Assembly (NCBI RefSeq): GCF_000518485.1
Contig: NZ_JADR01000001.1
Coordinates: forward strand, 248,001-312,000
Direction: 5' to 3'
Length of the DNA: 64,000 nucleotides
Origin: Olleya marilimosa CAM030
GTDB taxonomy: Bacteria; Bacteroidota; Bacteroidia; Flavobacteriales; Flavobacteriaceae
Positions 34,801 through 45,300 of this stretch are shown here, in pieces (the stretch's first letter is position 1; each line of letters opens with the position of its first letter). Below the pieces are notes generated by a model. That model was not told where the DNA came from. It saw only the letters and a list, made by a program, of their open reading frames with translations, and ran no database searches. The translations under genes and the position numbers were made by a program.

Positions 34801-37244
34801 GCACCAGAAGTATTAGTGTTTTGACCATCATTACCCCAAACTAAAAATTCTTTATCAGTGCTAAATGTACTTGAGTTTAAGTTATTTGTTAAAGCAGTGT
34901 TAGTTAATGATATAGCTACAATGCTTGAGTTATTTACACTTTTTGATTGTTTTTGGATTAAATCCGAATCATCATCACGTCCAATTCCTGCAATATCATA
35001 ATTAAATCCTGTATTTGCAGATACATCCCAAATTACAGATCCATCCGAAGCTACATAGTCTTGAGACGTACCATTTACACCCAAAGTAACACCATATTTA
35101 ATGGCTAAATACGATTGTATTCTATTGCGTTCATCCAAAAGATTTGCATCATTTTTACGAGAAGAAAATGAAATGATTTCTACTATTCTTGCATTAGCAG
35201 CAGCCTCGTAACCTTCGCTTCTTCCAATCCAATAACGTGAATCATTAACATTAGAAAAATCGGCAACATCATTTTGTACTGTTTCAACATTATTAGCATT
35301 ATAAAATAATTCCTGTCTAGTCGCAGCAGTATTATTTCTAGCATTTAAAATACCTACATTATTATAGTTTGTGGTAGTGTTATTATCTGCAACACCATAT
35401 CCTGTATAAGGAGCAGAACTAGTAGTTGGTCCAACGCAATAAGCAAAGACTTCATTTGTAAATCTTGCAGAGTAACGACCATATCCAAAGCCTGTAACGT
35501 CTTCGGTATTGGTTGATAGATCTTCGTCACCACAAAATATATCCATGTTTCCAAAAGTAGTGTTAATGTTGTTGTCAGGTAAAATTACAGCAAACATATC
35601 CTGTGTAAAAAAACCAGAGTCACTCTTTAAAAAGTCTCCATTTGTATCGTCATACGAGTAATCATTATCTGTAGGAGCTAAACTATAAGAGCTGTCAAAA
35701 TCTACAACAGCATTAAAGTTAACATTATAACTAGGATGGTCTCTATACGTAGGTTCTTGTCCTGCCATATTTACTGTGGCATGATTAGTTTTAGCTTGGT
35801 CATACCAAGTTGTTAAAGGTTGATTGTCACTAACTCCAGCACCATCATTTGCTTTTAACCATGTTTCTAGATTAGCAGTAACGCCTCCAGGACCTTCAGA
35901 TAATGGTGTGTTTCCATAACCCTGAACGTAAAAAGTGTAAGGGTTTTCATTTGAATCGTCATTAGCAATAGTAATTATTGCAGATCTTAATCCATTTGAA
36001 GAAGGGTCAAAGGTGATGCTAAAAGTAGTATTACTTCCTGCAGCAATTGGAGTGGTAGGAATACTAGCTAAGGTAAAATCCGAAGCGTTTGGACCAGTTA
36101 TACTAACATAAGGTAATCCACCTGTTAATGATAAAGGCAGAGTCCCATCGTTGTTAATTATAAACATGTTTGTATTGCTACCCGAAGCAACATTAATTGA
36201 TCCAAAATCTGTATCATCTATTGTGCTAGGTGTATTATCACCACTATTAATGGTGGTACTGTTTCCTGTAATATTAATTTCTGGCAGAGGTGTGGTTATA
36301 GCAGTTAATGAAACATCGTCAATAGCCATGTCACTTCTGTAATCATTTCCGGTGTTTCCAGAAAATCTTATGTTAATAGATTGTCCAACATAAGCGGTCA
36401 AGTTAATAGTAACTAAAACCCATGGAGACCCATTATTAGTTTGTACTTGGTTACTTTGTGACCAAAGATTGACAGGAAAGGTTGTTCCGCCATTTGTACT
36501 TAAGTCTACATTTAGGGTTCCCATATTACTACCATACATATGATGGTAAAATGAAAATTGTGCAGAAGTCGCTCCAGTTAAATCAAAACATGGACTTAAT
36601 AAGTTTGCTGTTCGGTTTGTATTACTTGAAGCTTCAGTGTATAAATACCAATTTCCGCCATTAGCGTTAGAAGGTCCTGTACCATTTGAAGGTGTCCCAT
36701 TTGAGTTTCTTGTCCAATTTAAATTGTCACTAGTATCCTGTGTCCAACTTCCTAATCCAGACTCAAATCCTTCATTATAAGGAAAACTACTTACTATCGA
36801 GGTACAACTTGTTGCGCAACCACCAGAAACATTAAAAAATTGAGTGACACCTCCAGATGTTGCTCCATTACCTGAGTTTGTTAATACAGTGGTACCGCTA
36901 GATGTAATTGTTATATTAGATGTTGTTCCATTCCAACCATCACCATAGGTATCATAAAGTATTGCGTAATAATTAATACCATCTGTAATACATCCTAAAT
37001 CTAATGTAGTGCTGTACGAGTTATTAGCACTACCATCAAAACCATTATCAATAGTGGCTAATAATGTGCCTCCAGGATTATAAATTTCAACTCTGTTTTC
37101 AGAGGACCAACTTGGCCAATCAACAGATACTTGTACAAGTGATGTCTGAGCAATTGTATTACATAATGTAAATAGACTTATTAGTAATATGTATTTCTTA
37201 CTGAATAAGTTAGCTAGCAATGCTTTAAAAGTAAAGGTTGTCAT
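31875..37244 (-). CDS. Giant T9SS-secreted surface protein with MAM, choice-of-anchor and LamG domains
   Basis: A 1789-residue secreted protein. Signal peptide at the N terminus (ending NTIAQTSLV); MAM-like lectin domain about residues 150-312 (SFPYNEGFESGLGSW..FYHHMYGSNMG); choice-of-anchor D-like Ig domain 320-443 (DFGSINVASGSNT..ITIANDDSNENPY); a region with the GIKYGVTLGV..GYNYDIAGIGRDD-type signature common in Flavobacteriaceae (probably DUF8202) 450-700; LamG/concanavalin-like domain about 925-1090 (NDIWHHVAVIYDN..IDEIRIW); a long Ser/Thr/Asn-rich stretch; and a C-terminal T9SS type A sorting domain (VNLYNILGQHITNF..STGNYIIKLKTSEGEISKKVLVE). The product is exported through T9SS and displayed or released. 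It is a paralogue of the next gene upstream. Confidence 0.88.
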   Translation of the reverse strand: MTTFTFKALLANLFSKKYILLISLFTLCNTIAQTSLVQVSVDWPSWSSENRVEIYNPGGTLLATIDNGFDGSANNSYSTTLDLGCITDGINYYAILYDTYGDGWNGTTSNITITSSGTTVLTNSGNGATSGGVTQFFNVSGGCATSCTSIVSSFPYNEGFESGLGSWTQDTSDNLNWTRNSNGTPSNGTGPSNANGGNWYLYTEASSNTNRTANLLSPCFDLTGATSAQFSFYHHMYGSNMGTLNVDLSTNGGTTFPVNLWSQSNQVQTNNGSPWVLVTINLTAYVGQSINIRFSGNTGNDYRSDMAIDDVSLTAITTPLPEINITGNSTTINSGDNTPSTIDDTDFGSINVASGSNTNMFIINNDGTLPLSLTGGLPYVSITGPNASDFTLASIPTTPIAAGSNTTFSITFDPSSNGLRSAIITIANDDSNENPYTFYVQGYGNTPLSEGPGGVTANLETWLKANDGAGVSDNQPLTTWYDQAKTNHATVNMAGQEPTYRDHPSYNVNFNAVVDFDSSYSLAPTDNDYSYDDTNGDFLKSDSGFFTQDMFAVILPDNNINTTFGNMDIFCGDEDLSTNTEDVTGFGYGRYSARFTNEVFAYCVGPTTSSAPYTGYGVADNNTTTNYNNVGILNARNNTAATRQELFYNANNVETVQNDVADFSNVNDSRYWIGRSEGYEAAANARIVEIISFSSRKNDANLLDERNRIQSYLAIKYGVTLGVNGTSQDYVASDGSVIWDVSANTGFNYDIAGIGRDDDSDLIQKQSKSVNNSSIVAISLTNTALTNNLNSSTFSTDKEFLVWGNDGQNTNTSGASVTVSLGPATITTITDVMNRKWKIVETAGDDIGTVEVSVFDTDLTGLPPLTGNDAYVMLVSDDAGFTTNLQTVFLDPSTFNGQATREGTYDFDGTKYFTFGVAHEEVKSRHLGFDGVDNFTLVGNKVDLAGDFTASAWVKPEGSNDLSSDKTIVAKNDGVDGYKFFLTDNNTVSFSIGNNPSDRINSITTLPNDIWHHVAVIYDNNIASLYIDGVLDNSKTIINPTPNGAEFAIGAIYIDKLNVLDFFKGDIDEIRIWDQALTLTQLRYVMNQELQKAGTAVNGVVVPNTITKNDIEVVDWSNLEAYYNMNSYIGTHLNDVSGNGNRGSLTDPNQFTLEYQSSPLPYNTTNDGSWDNNSTWTNGAELYMPGTASIVDPSITIDWNIVKTNHNLTLDNNTLPSGNNQNRTVLGLFVESNKLTANGDTSLNQGNGLTITHYLKLDGKIDLEGESQLIQTLNSDLDVTSSGILERDQQGTQDLYTYNYWSSPVGTSNATTNNNSYTLPTIYKDGTNPAAPTNINFITNSYNGTSGTPIGIADYWIWKYANQSGAYADWQHVRSTGSLLIGEGFTMKGVANTSGNVALEQNYVLQGKPNNGDITLPITATNEYLIGNPYASAIDAHQFIMDNAPTILGAGGTTGTLYFWEHWGGGSHILAEYQGGYATYNLSGATPAASYGTNDPMVATGGTPSKLPGRYIPVAQGFFVKSENTGTLRFNNNQRVFEKEGSSSVFVRMSAENSVADNYNSDSRLKIRLGLNSVNGIHRQLLVTQDSHATPGYDWAYDGEKKDAQMDDMCWTIDNNDYIIQGTNVIDQNTVLPISLITNTAGNNTLTLDALENVPNSLDIYLHDLVNATYHDLRQSDFIVNLPAGEHNNRFELVFSIPQNSLSVDNNILANDINVYYSNNLQSIVINNPKLNTIASVNLYNILGQHITNFKDINTQDYIELNSGELSTGNYIIKLKTSEGEISKKVLVE

Positions 37245-37426
37245 AAGCAGGAATGTGTTTAGTTTGGGGACTAATTCATAATTCGAGATAAAACTATCGA
37301 TTTATTAGTTTAAATACAAATATTTTCGATGAAATACACTTTTCATTAATTTGAAGTGCTACTTATGGGTTTAAATGCATAAAATATGGATTATTTGGTT
37401 TTGTTAGATGTTTTAATAAAGAAAAT

Positions 37427-37458
37427 AAAAAAAACCAAGACAGCTGTCTTGGTTTTTT
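37427..37458 (-). terminator. Terminator of the second T9SS cargo gene
   Basis: Palindrome AACCAAGACAG / CTGTCTTGGTT with a T-run on the minus strand. Confidence 0.8.
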
Positions 37459-37490
37459 CAGATAATAAGAATAAAGTAGATTTGGGCTAT

Positions 37491-40400
37491 TTATTCGATT
37501 AAAACTTTTTTAGATAATTTACCATCATTTGTTTTTATTTCTAATATATAAGTACCAGTACTTATTTTATTAGTTTTTAATTCAATTAAATCAGAAGATT
37601 CAAATTCATCAAAAGAAATAATTTCTTGTCCTAAAACATTATAAAGACTTACCGTTTTTACATTTTCTAGTTTAGGGTTGTTTATCACTATTGTATTAGA
37701 GCTATTTGCATAGTAATAGTTAATTGTTGTTTCTATTTCAAAATCTTCTGTAGATAATAGACTAGATACTTGGCTAAATCTTAAATCAAACCTATCTAAA
37801 TAAGCTCCAGTTGTTAAATCTAAAGTAGCATCTCCTTGTCTAAGATCATGATAAATATTTGTTACGTTGTCGTAGATGTAAATGTCTAAATCATCTGGAA
37901 CATTTTCTAAAGCATCAATAGTAATAGTATTTATTCCATCATTATCAACGTGTAGTCCTAATGGTAAAATAGTAGAATGGTCTATTACGTCTGTACCTTG
38001 GATTGTATATTTATTATCGCTAATCATCCAATACATATCGTCCATTTGCTCTGTTTTGGCTTCACCATCATAACCCCAATCATAAGTAGAAGTAGCATTA
38101 CTATCCTGAGTCACTAATAATTGTCTGTGCACAGTGTTAACAGAATTAAAGCCTAATCTAATTTTTAATCTAGTATCAGCATTGTAACTGTTAGCTGTTG
38201 TAGCAGCATCAGCAGTAGATCTTACAAATACTGAAGAAACTCCTTCTTTTTCAAAAATACGTTGTCCATTATTAAATCTGATTGTACCAGTGTTTTCACT
38301 TTTAACAAAAAATCCTTGAGATACTGGTATATAACGACCAGGTAATTTAACTGGTGTACCACCCGTAGCTACTAACGGATCATTAGTACCATAACTTGCA
38401 GCAGGAGTTGATCCTGATAAATTATAAGTAGCGTATCCACCTTGGTAATCTGCTAAATTGTGAGATCCTCCTCCCCAATGTTCCCAGAAGTATAATGTTC
38501 CAGTTGTACTTCCTGCGCCTTCAATTGTTGGCGCATTGTCCATTATAAATTGGTGCGCATCTAATGCTGATGCATATGGATTACCAACTAAATATTCGTT
38601 TCCTGCAGTAATTGGTAGGTTAATATCACCATTGTTTGGTTTACCTACAAAAACATAGTTTTGTTCTTGTGACAAATCATTACCAGTATTAGTAACTCCT
38701 TTTAATGTAAATCCTTCTCCTGTTAAAAGTGACCCTGTGCTTCTAACATGTTGCCAGTCTGCATAAGCTCCAGATTGGTTTGAATATTTCCATATCCAAT
38801 AATCTGCAATACCAATTGGTGATCCTGAAGTACCATTGTAACTATTAGTTATAAAGTTTATGTCAACCGGATTATTAGGGTCAGTACCATCTTTAAATAC
38901 CTGAGGTAAAGTATAGGCATTGTTATTAGTACTATTATTTGTTACACCAACTGGAGATGACCAGAAGTTATATGTAAATAAGTCTTTTGTTCCTTGTTGG
39001 TCACGCTCAATAGTTCCTGTACTTGATGGATCTAGATCACTATTTAAAGATTGAATTAATTGTGACTCACCTTGTAAATCTATTTTACCATCCAATTTTA
39101 AATAGTGAGATACAGTTAATCCATACCCTGTATTTAAATTGTTATCACCATTTACTGATAGTGTATTATTAATAACATTTAAACTTAATACAGTTCTGTT
39201 ATCATTGTTAATAGCTGGTAAGTTGCTATTATCTAAAGTTACGTCATGACTTATTTCTACTATATTCCAATCTACAGTAACATCTGCATCTACTATTGAT
39301 GTAGATCCTGGAATGTAGAAGGTATTACCATTAGTCCATGTGCTATTATTTTCCCAATCACCAGATGCACTTGTTGTGTATGGTAAAGGTGCAGTCTGAA
39401 AGTCTACAGTATTTAAGTTTTTTAAAGCACCTTGTATATTGCTTCCTGAAGCATCGTTAGTATTAGTATAGGTGTAAATAGACATTGGGTAGTATCCTTT
39501 TAAATTACTCCAAGGTAATGCTGCCACTTCATTATTAGTAATTGTATTAGGTACTATTTTTCCGCTAGTAAACGAACCGTTGTCTTCAATTTCTTGATTC
39601 ATTAAGTAGCGGATTTGATTAATGCTTAAATCAGTATCCCAAACTCTAATTTCATCAATGTTTCCTCTAAAAAATTGTGTAGTTGACGTTTTTGATGCAG
39701 CAGCTACTAAAAACGATTCGTCTGTGTTTAAAGGAGCAGATTTGTTTGCAGATTTATCTAATACACCATCAATATATAAATATAATATTGTGCCATTATA
39801 AATAAAAGCTATATGGTGCCACTCATTATCAGGAATTCTTGTATTACTAGTTAATATTTGATTACTACCATTTTTCCAATACATTCTAATACGATTATTA
39901 TTCATAATTTGAAGGTCGTATCCTGAGTTAAAAGGATTATTTCTTTTGGAAATAATAGATTTTGTTCCAGTATCACTTGCTTCTCTTTTTATCCAAGCTG
40001 AAACTGTAAAAGCAGAAGGGTTTAAATCTAAATTATTGTCCATGTCCATGTAGCTATTGGCTCCATTAAAATAAACAGATCTTGTTACTTCTACTTGTGA
40101 TGCATATCCAAATGTTATGTATTTTGTTCCATCAAAATCGTAGCTAGTCTCTAGATTAGTCCCATTTAAGGTCATTAATCTGTAGTCAGCAGTTGGGTCA
40201 AAAACAGGAGTATCCGAAATAAACATATAGTAACTTCCTGGAGGCGTAATGTTTCTAATTGCATTTTGAGGTATTGAAACTTTTACTTTACCAATATCAC
40301 CACCATTTTCTACTACTTTCCAAATACGTTGCATACCTAAAAAACTAACTAAAGTTGATAGGCCTGGTATACCACTACTCATGTCAACACTTATTACCTC

Positions 40401-42143
40401 TGGAGCTGCATTTAAATCTGCATTATTGTTTCCCCATGTTAGGTATTCGCGATTATTTAAGGACACAGGGTTTGACGCTTTGTTTAAGCTATTAGTGTCG
40501 TAAATGTCAGTTAACCCTATAGTAATTAACCCTCTAGTTTCTCCTGTAGCATCTAATTCAGAATTTATACTTCTTGATTGTCTTTGGTCTAACTCAGCAC
40601 TATCATCACGTCCAATTCCTGCAATATCATAGTTGTAACCAACATTTGCAGATTGATCCCAAATTACATTTCCTTGACTATCAACATAATCTTGAGAGAT
40701 ACCGTTTACACCTAAAGTGATTCCATATTTTATACCTAAATACGACTGTATTCTGTTACGTTCTTGTGTTAAGTTGTTGTCTGATTTTCTAGAGTTATAA
40801 GTAATTACTTCTGCAATTCTACCATCAAAACTACCATTCCAATATTGACTTCTACCTAACCAATATCTACCATTATTAATAGTTGCGTATCTTGAAAGGT
40901 CATTAGTTTCATTTCCAACTTGATTGGCATTAAAGTACAACTCCATATTATTGTTAGCATTGTTTTGTCTAACATTAATAATTTGTATTTGATTGTAGTC
41001 AGTCCCTGAATTTGTATCAGCTATTCCGTAACCATTTTCGGTTGGATTTGATGGTGTTTCACTGGTCGTACCTATACAAAAGGAAAGACGTTCATTAGTT
41101 ACTCTTGCTGTATAAGACCCATATCCAAAACCTGTAACATCCTCAGTAAAACTATCTGTTAATGGATCCGATCCAGTAAAAGTATCCAAAGGTATCATTG
41201 AAGTTGTGATTTCTGGATCTGGCATTAAGACTACAAAAACATCATTAGTACTAAATCCACCAGTTCCCTTTAACTCATCCCTATTTGTCAAATAGGTCAT
41301 ATCTGCTTGAGAGGTATTGTTGTTGTTTTCAAACTCGATTACCGGATTAAAATTCATGTTTTTTGATGCATTATCTCTGTAAACTGGTTCTTGTCCTGCT
41401 ACAACAACTTCTGCATTATTTCCTTTTCCGTTATCTACCCATTTACTAACGTTTGCACCATCTAATCCATAATTAGATCCATCTAACTGATCTGCTTTTA
41501 ACCATAAGTCTAAATTACTAACGACACCTCCAGGACCAGTAGTTGGATTGTTAAAAGTTGTACCAGTAATTGTGATATTATCTATCATTACATAATCATT
41601 AGTATCACTTGCATCACATCTTATCCTGAATGTACCAGATCCTATTGTAGGAAAATTAAAATCAGTAGCCATTAATGTTACTGTTTTACTATAAAATATA
41701 GTTGAATTACCTGATTGAAAGTCACCATTTTTATTTGCTACACTTCCACTAACAAATCTAGCAACTGTTTGCCAACTACCGCTTCCAATTATATTTCCAG
41801 CCTTATATTCTACAAAGAAGTCCTCACCATTTTCCATACTATAGGTAGTAAAGAAAAATTTAAAATCAATTTTGTCATATGCTCCAACATAAAAAGAAGG
41901 CGAAGTCATTGAAGAGTTGTTACCCAAATTATCTCTTAACCAAAAACTAGTATTTCCATCGTAAGCATAAAAGGTATTAGTTGCTCTGTATGCTTGAGTG
42001 GACTGGGTCCAACCTTGCGTTCCAGATTCAAAATCATAGAATCCTAAAGTCGTTTCGGTTTGAGCCAACACATTATAGCTGTTAGCTAAGCTGAATACAG
42101 CTAAAATAATAAGTAGGGTTTTGTTGAGGGTAAAGTTTTTCAT
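37491..42143 (-). CDS. Giant T9SS-secreted surface protein with LamG domain (tandem paralogue)
   Basis: A 1550-residue secreted protein closely related to the next gene downstream. Signal peptide about 1-27; MAM-like domain about 28-197 (LGFYDFESGTQGWTQS); the GIKYGITLGVNGISQDYVDSQ region (probably DUF8202) about 200-480; LamG domain about 690-850 (NEWHHIAFIYNGTILYLYIDGVLDKS, FFRGNIDEIRVWD); a long conserved region including WDNNSTWTNG-type segments; and a C-terminal T9SS sorting domain (VSLYNVLGQEIISF..STGTYILEIKTNDGKLSKKVLIE). It lacks the choice-of-anchor D-like Ig domain present in the paralogue. LamG and MAM suggest carbohydrate or glycoprotein binding; no catalytic domain is evident. 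Ligand unknown. Confidence 0.88.
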   Translation of the reverse strand: MKNFTLNKTLLIILAVFSLANSYNVLAQTETTLGFYDFESGTQGWTQSTQAYRATNTFYAYDGNTSFWLRDNLGNNSSMTSPSFYVGAYDKIDFKFFFTTYSMENGEDFFVEYKAGNIIGSGSWQTVARFVSGSVANKNGDFQSGNSTIFYSKTVTLMATDFNFPTIGSGTFRIRCDASDTNDYVMIDNITITGTTFNNPTTGPGGVVSNLDLWLKADQLDGSNYGLDGANVSKWVDNGKGNNAEVVVAGQEPVYRDNASKNMNFNPVIEFENNNNTSQADMTYLTNRDELKGTGGFSTNDVFVVLMPDPEITTSMIPLDTFTGSDPLTDSFTEDVTGFGYGSYTARVTNERLSFCIGTTSETPSNPTENGYGIADTNSGTDYNQIQIINVRQNNANNNMELYFNANQVGNETNDLSRYATINNGRYWLGRSQYWNGSFDGRIAEVITYNSRKSDNNLTQERNRIQSYLGIKYGITLGVNGISQDYVDSQGNVIWDQSANVGYNYDIAGIGRDDSAELDQRQSRSINSELDATGETRGLITIGLTDIYDTNSLNKASNPVSLNNREYLTWGNNNADLNAAPEVISVDMSSGIPGLSTLVSFLGMQRIWKVVENGGDIGKVKVSIPQNAIRNITPPGSYYMFISDTPVFDPTADYRLMTLNGTNLETSYDFDGTKYITFGYASQVEVTRSVYFNGANSYMDMDNNLDLNPSAFTVSAWIKREASDTGTKSIISKRNNPFNSGYDLQIMNNNRIRMYWKNGSNQILTSNTRIPDNEWHHIAFIYNGTILYLYIDGVLDKSANKSAPLNTDESFLVAAASKTSTTQFFRGNIDEIRVWDTDLSINQIRYLMNQEIEDNGSFTSGKIVPNTITNNEVAALPWSNLKGYYPMSIYTYTNTNDASGSNIQGALKNLNTVDFQTAPLPYTTSASGDWENNSTWTNGNTFYIPGSTSIVDADVTVDWNIVEISHDVTLDNSNLPAINNDNRTVLSLNVINNTLSVNGDNNLNTGYGLTVSHYLKLDGKIDLQGESQLIQSLNSDLDPSSTGTIERDQQGTKDLFTYNFWSSPVGVTNNSTNNNAYTLPQVFKDGTDPNNPVDINFITNSYNGTSGSPIGIADYWIWKYSNQSGAYADWQHVRSTGSLLTGEGFTLKGVTNTGNDLSQEQNYVFVGKPNNGDINLPITAGNEYLVGNPYASALDAHQFIMDNAPTIEGAGSTTGTLYFWEHWGGGSHNLADYQGGYATYNLSGSTPAASYGTNDPLVATGGTPVKLPGRYIPVSQGFFVKSENTGTIRFNNGQRIFEKEGVSSVFVRSTADAATTANSYNADTRLKIRLGFNSVNTVHRQLLVTQDSNATSTYDWGYDGEAKTEQMDDMYWMISDNKYTIQGTDVIDHSTILPLGLHVDNDGINTITIDALENVPDDLDIYIYDNVTNIYHDLRQGDATLDLTTGAYLDRFDLRFSQVSSLLSTEDFEIETTINYYYANSSNTIVINNPKLENVKTVSLYNVLGQEIISFDEFESSDLIELKTNKISTGTYILEIKTNDGKLSKKVLIE

Positions 42144-42320
42144 AATTTAAAAGGTCGATTTGAGGGGAAATCTTTTTTTGTTAATATGATGCAAATTTAA
42201 ATTTAAGCAAGCAGTAAATAGGTTGAATTTAGTTAGAAAGCATTTATCTGTCGACGAATGGATAGTTTTTTGCTTTAAACGGTTTGTAGTATTTATAGCT
42301 TGCTTTTAGGTTGTTTCTAT

Positions 42321-45300
42321 TTAAAATTTAATTAGTTTTTGAGTTTGAATAAACGTGTTTTTAGAATCAGAAATTCTTAAAAAGTAAGGAGCTTGTTCTA
42401 AGCTTTCTAATTGATTTAGTCTAATTTTTCCGTTAGTAGGTTGCGTTATCTTATTGTATATCACTCTACCATTTAAGTCAAATATTGAAACAGATATAGT
42501 TTCGTTATTTAATCTAGTTGGAAGTTTAATATCAATAAACGCATTAAAAGGATTAGGACTAACAACTATATTATCATTTGCAAATTCAGTAACTCCTAAA
42601 GTTTCAGTTTCGTCAGATCCATTACAGTCTTCATCAATTCCGTTTTGCGGAATCTCAGTAGCTCCAGGATAGACAGTGTCATTAGTGTCGTCACAGTCCG
42701 TATTATCTGTTACATATCCAATAGGCTGCGTACATGTTAATATTGAGTTACTTGCGTCTCCAAAACCATCTTCATCAAAATCTGCATAATACGTGTTAGT
42801 AGCAGGTGTTACAGTAATGTTTAAAGTTTGATCTGCATCGCATCCAGAACCAGTTACTGTAACAGATGTATCTCCATCTGCACCATTGTATGTTACACTG
42901 TTAACTGACCATGTGTAGGTTTCGTTAGAGCAGATAGAAACATTTGTAATAATAGGTTCTGGCGGTGTACCTGTAACATCCCAAGTACAAGTGCTCGAGT
43001 TGTAAGTTGCTGTTTCATAACAAGCAGTTGCTGGTGCATCTTGTTGTAATATGGTAACGGTTGCAGTTGCTGTATCAATATTAGCATTTGTGTCTGTAAC
43101 TGTAAGAGTTACTGTGTTTTCTCCAATATTAGAGCAATCAAAATTGGTTTGTGATAGACTGTAAGAAGCAATTGCACAATCATCTGTTGATCCATTATTA
43201 ACATCAGCAGGAGTAATGGTTGCATTTCCGTCTTGGTCTAATTGCACATTTATATTTTGTGTATTAGCTACAGGATTTGTGTTGTCTACTACTATATTTA
43301 CGGTAAAAGATGCTGTTTCAGTATTACCTGACCCATCTGTCACGTTGTAACTAATTGTTGTTATTCCGTTAGGGAAAGTATCTCCACTATTTAATCCAGT
43401 AGCGTCTGTTCTGTTAGCTGTTAACGTATTATCACAATTATCTGTTACAGTTGGATCTGTCCAAGTTGGGTTATTAGTGCCACAAGTCAAGACAATATTT
43501 TCTGGAACATTAGCAAATACAGGCTTAATTTGGTCTAATACAGTTACAGTAGCTGTACAAGTATCAGTTTGACCATCTGCATCTTCCACAGTTAAAGTTA
43601 CGGTAACAGGAGTACCAACATTAGAACAGTCAAAAGTGTCTATGTCTATACTGTAGGTTGTTATTGCAACATCGTCTGTTGATCCATTATCTATTTGTGA
43701 TGCTGTTATTGTTGCATTTCCGGTAGCATCTAATTGTACATTTATATTTTGACAATTAGCAACTGGAGGCGCAGAGCTAGCGACGTCGGATGTAATCCCT
43801 ATTTTATCTATTGCAATGTCTCCAGACCATCCATCAACTGCGTTAGAGCTAGTTGTAGCACTTAATCTTAACTTAATAACTTGACCATCAAAAGATGATA
43901 AGTCAACAATTTGAGTTTTCCAAGCTTCTGTATGGCTAGCTTGTTGACTACCAGAAAGTGTATAATCACTTAAGGTAACGTAAGATGCACCATTATCTGT
44001 ACTTACATCTACTGTTAATACACCAATAAAAGCTCCAAACATGTGGTAATCAAAAGTGAATGACGCATTTTCTCTGTCAGAAAAATCTATACATGGACTT
44101 AATAAGCTAGCTGTTTTGCTAGGAAAGTTAGGGTCTGATGCTTCTATATAAATAAAGTAAGTACCATCTGATGCTATAGAAGGTCCAGTGCCTGTTGATG
44201 GTGTAGAATTACCATCGCCTTCTTGTAGTTTAATTGTCCAATCAAAGTCGTCAGTAGGTGAGGTTTGATCTGTCCAAACACCTAATGTATTCTCAAAACT
44301 TTCAGTGTAGGGAAAAGTAGCAATTGCTGTTCCTGTACAAGGAGCAGAGGTCGTTGTTGTAAAATTAGTTATTGCGCTGTAATTAGAATTACTAGAAGTA
44401 CACTTTGTTCTTACTCTAACATCATAATCTGTAGCCTCATTTAAGCCATAAATAGTATAATTATTAGTTGCAATGTCTGTAATGGTTGTCCATCCAGCAG
44501 ATCCAGAACCTGTTTCTCTGTAACGTAAATCGTAAGATGCTAATACACCAGCATCCCAATTAACTTCTGCAGTAGCAGTTGTAATATTTGTCACAGTTAC
44601 GTTGGTAGGTACTGTAGGTTCACAAGCATAAGTGATGCCTATAATTTTGAAGTCATCAATAAAAAAACCATCATTAGTTGTTGAGTAATTTTCATTAACA
44701 TTTAATGCGTCAGTCCTGAAGTTAAATCTAATTTTTACATTGTCAGAATTTAAAATTGAAGCATAATCACTGTCAATTGAAAACTCTTCCATAACCCAGT
44801 TATCCATTCGGTCACCATCATATATTTGCCCAGCACTATTAGCTTGATAGTTAGCATAAGTGTTACTTTTGTTATCATGGCTAGTTGTTGCGCTTGTTGC
44901 ATTAGGTTTAGTATAATTTCCGCAAAGCGAAATCCAACTTGATCCACCATCTGGAGAAGCTAAAACTTCTGCAAAATCATAATTTCTTTCTATATCCCAT
45001 TTAGAGTAAAATTGAATAGTTACTTCATCTGAATTTGAAAAATCATAGCTATTAGTCGTTGTTAATGTTTTTGAAGCATTAGCAGTATAAGATCCTGTGC
45101 TTATAGCACTACTACCATCGTATGAGTTTGTTGTAGTAGTCCATCCTCCAGTTTGTGTCCAACCTGTCAATCCATCAGTATCAGGATTATGCTGAAACAA
45201 TATGTTTGGTTGGTAATATTTTTCATAAACAGCTTCATAAATTACTCCAAAATCGTTAGATAGTTTGACGTTATATACTATTCTTTCGTTTGGTGAAATA

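Noticed and set aside
31875-42143. Mobile element or phage origin of the giant gene cluster
   Set aside because: No transposase, integrase, flanking repeats or tRNA insertion site; the proteins are typical chromosomal T9SS cargo.
44918-44936. Fourth copy of the palindromic element in the M14 gene
   Set aside because: It lacks one base and cannot be distinguished from chance; kept only as a possible degenerate copy.
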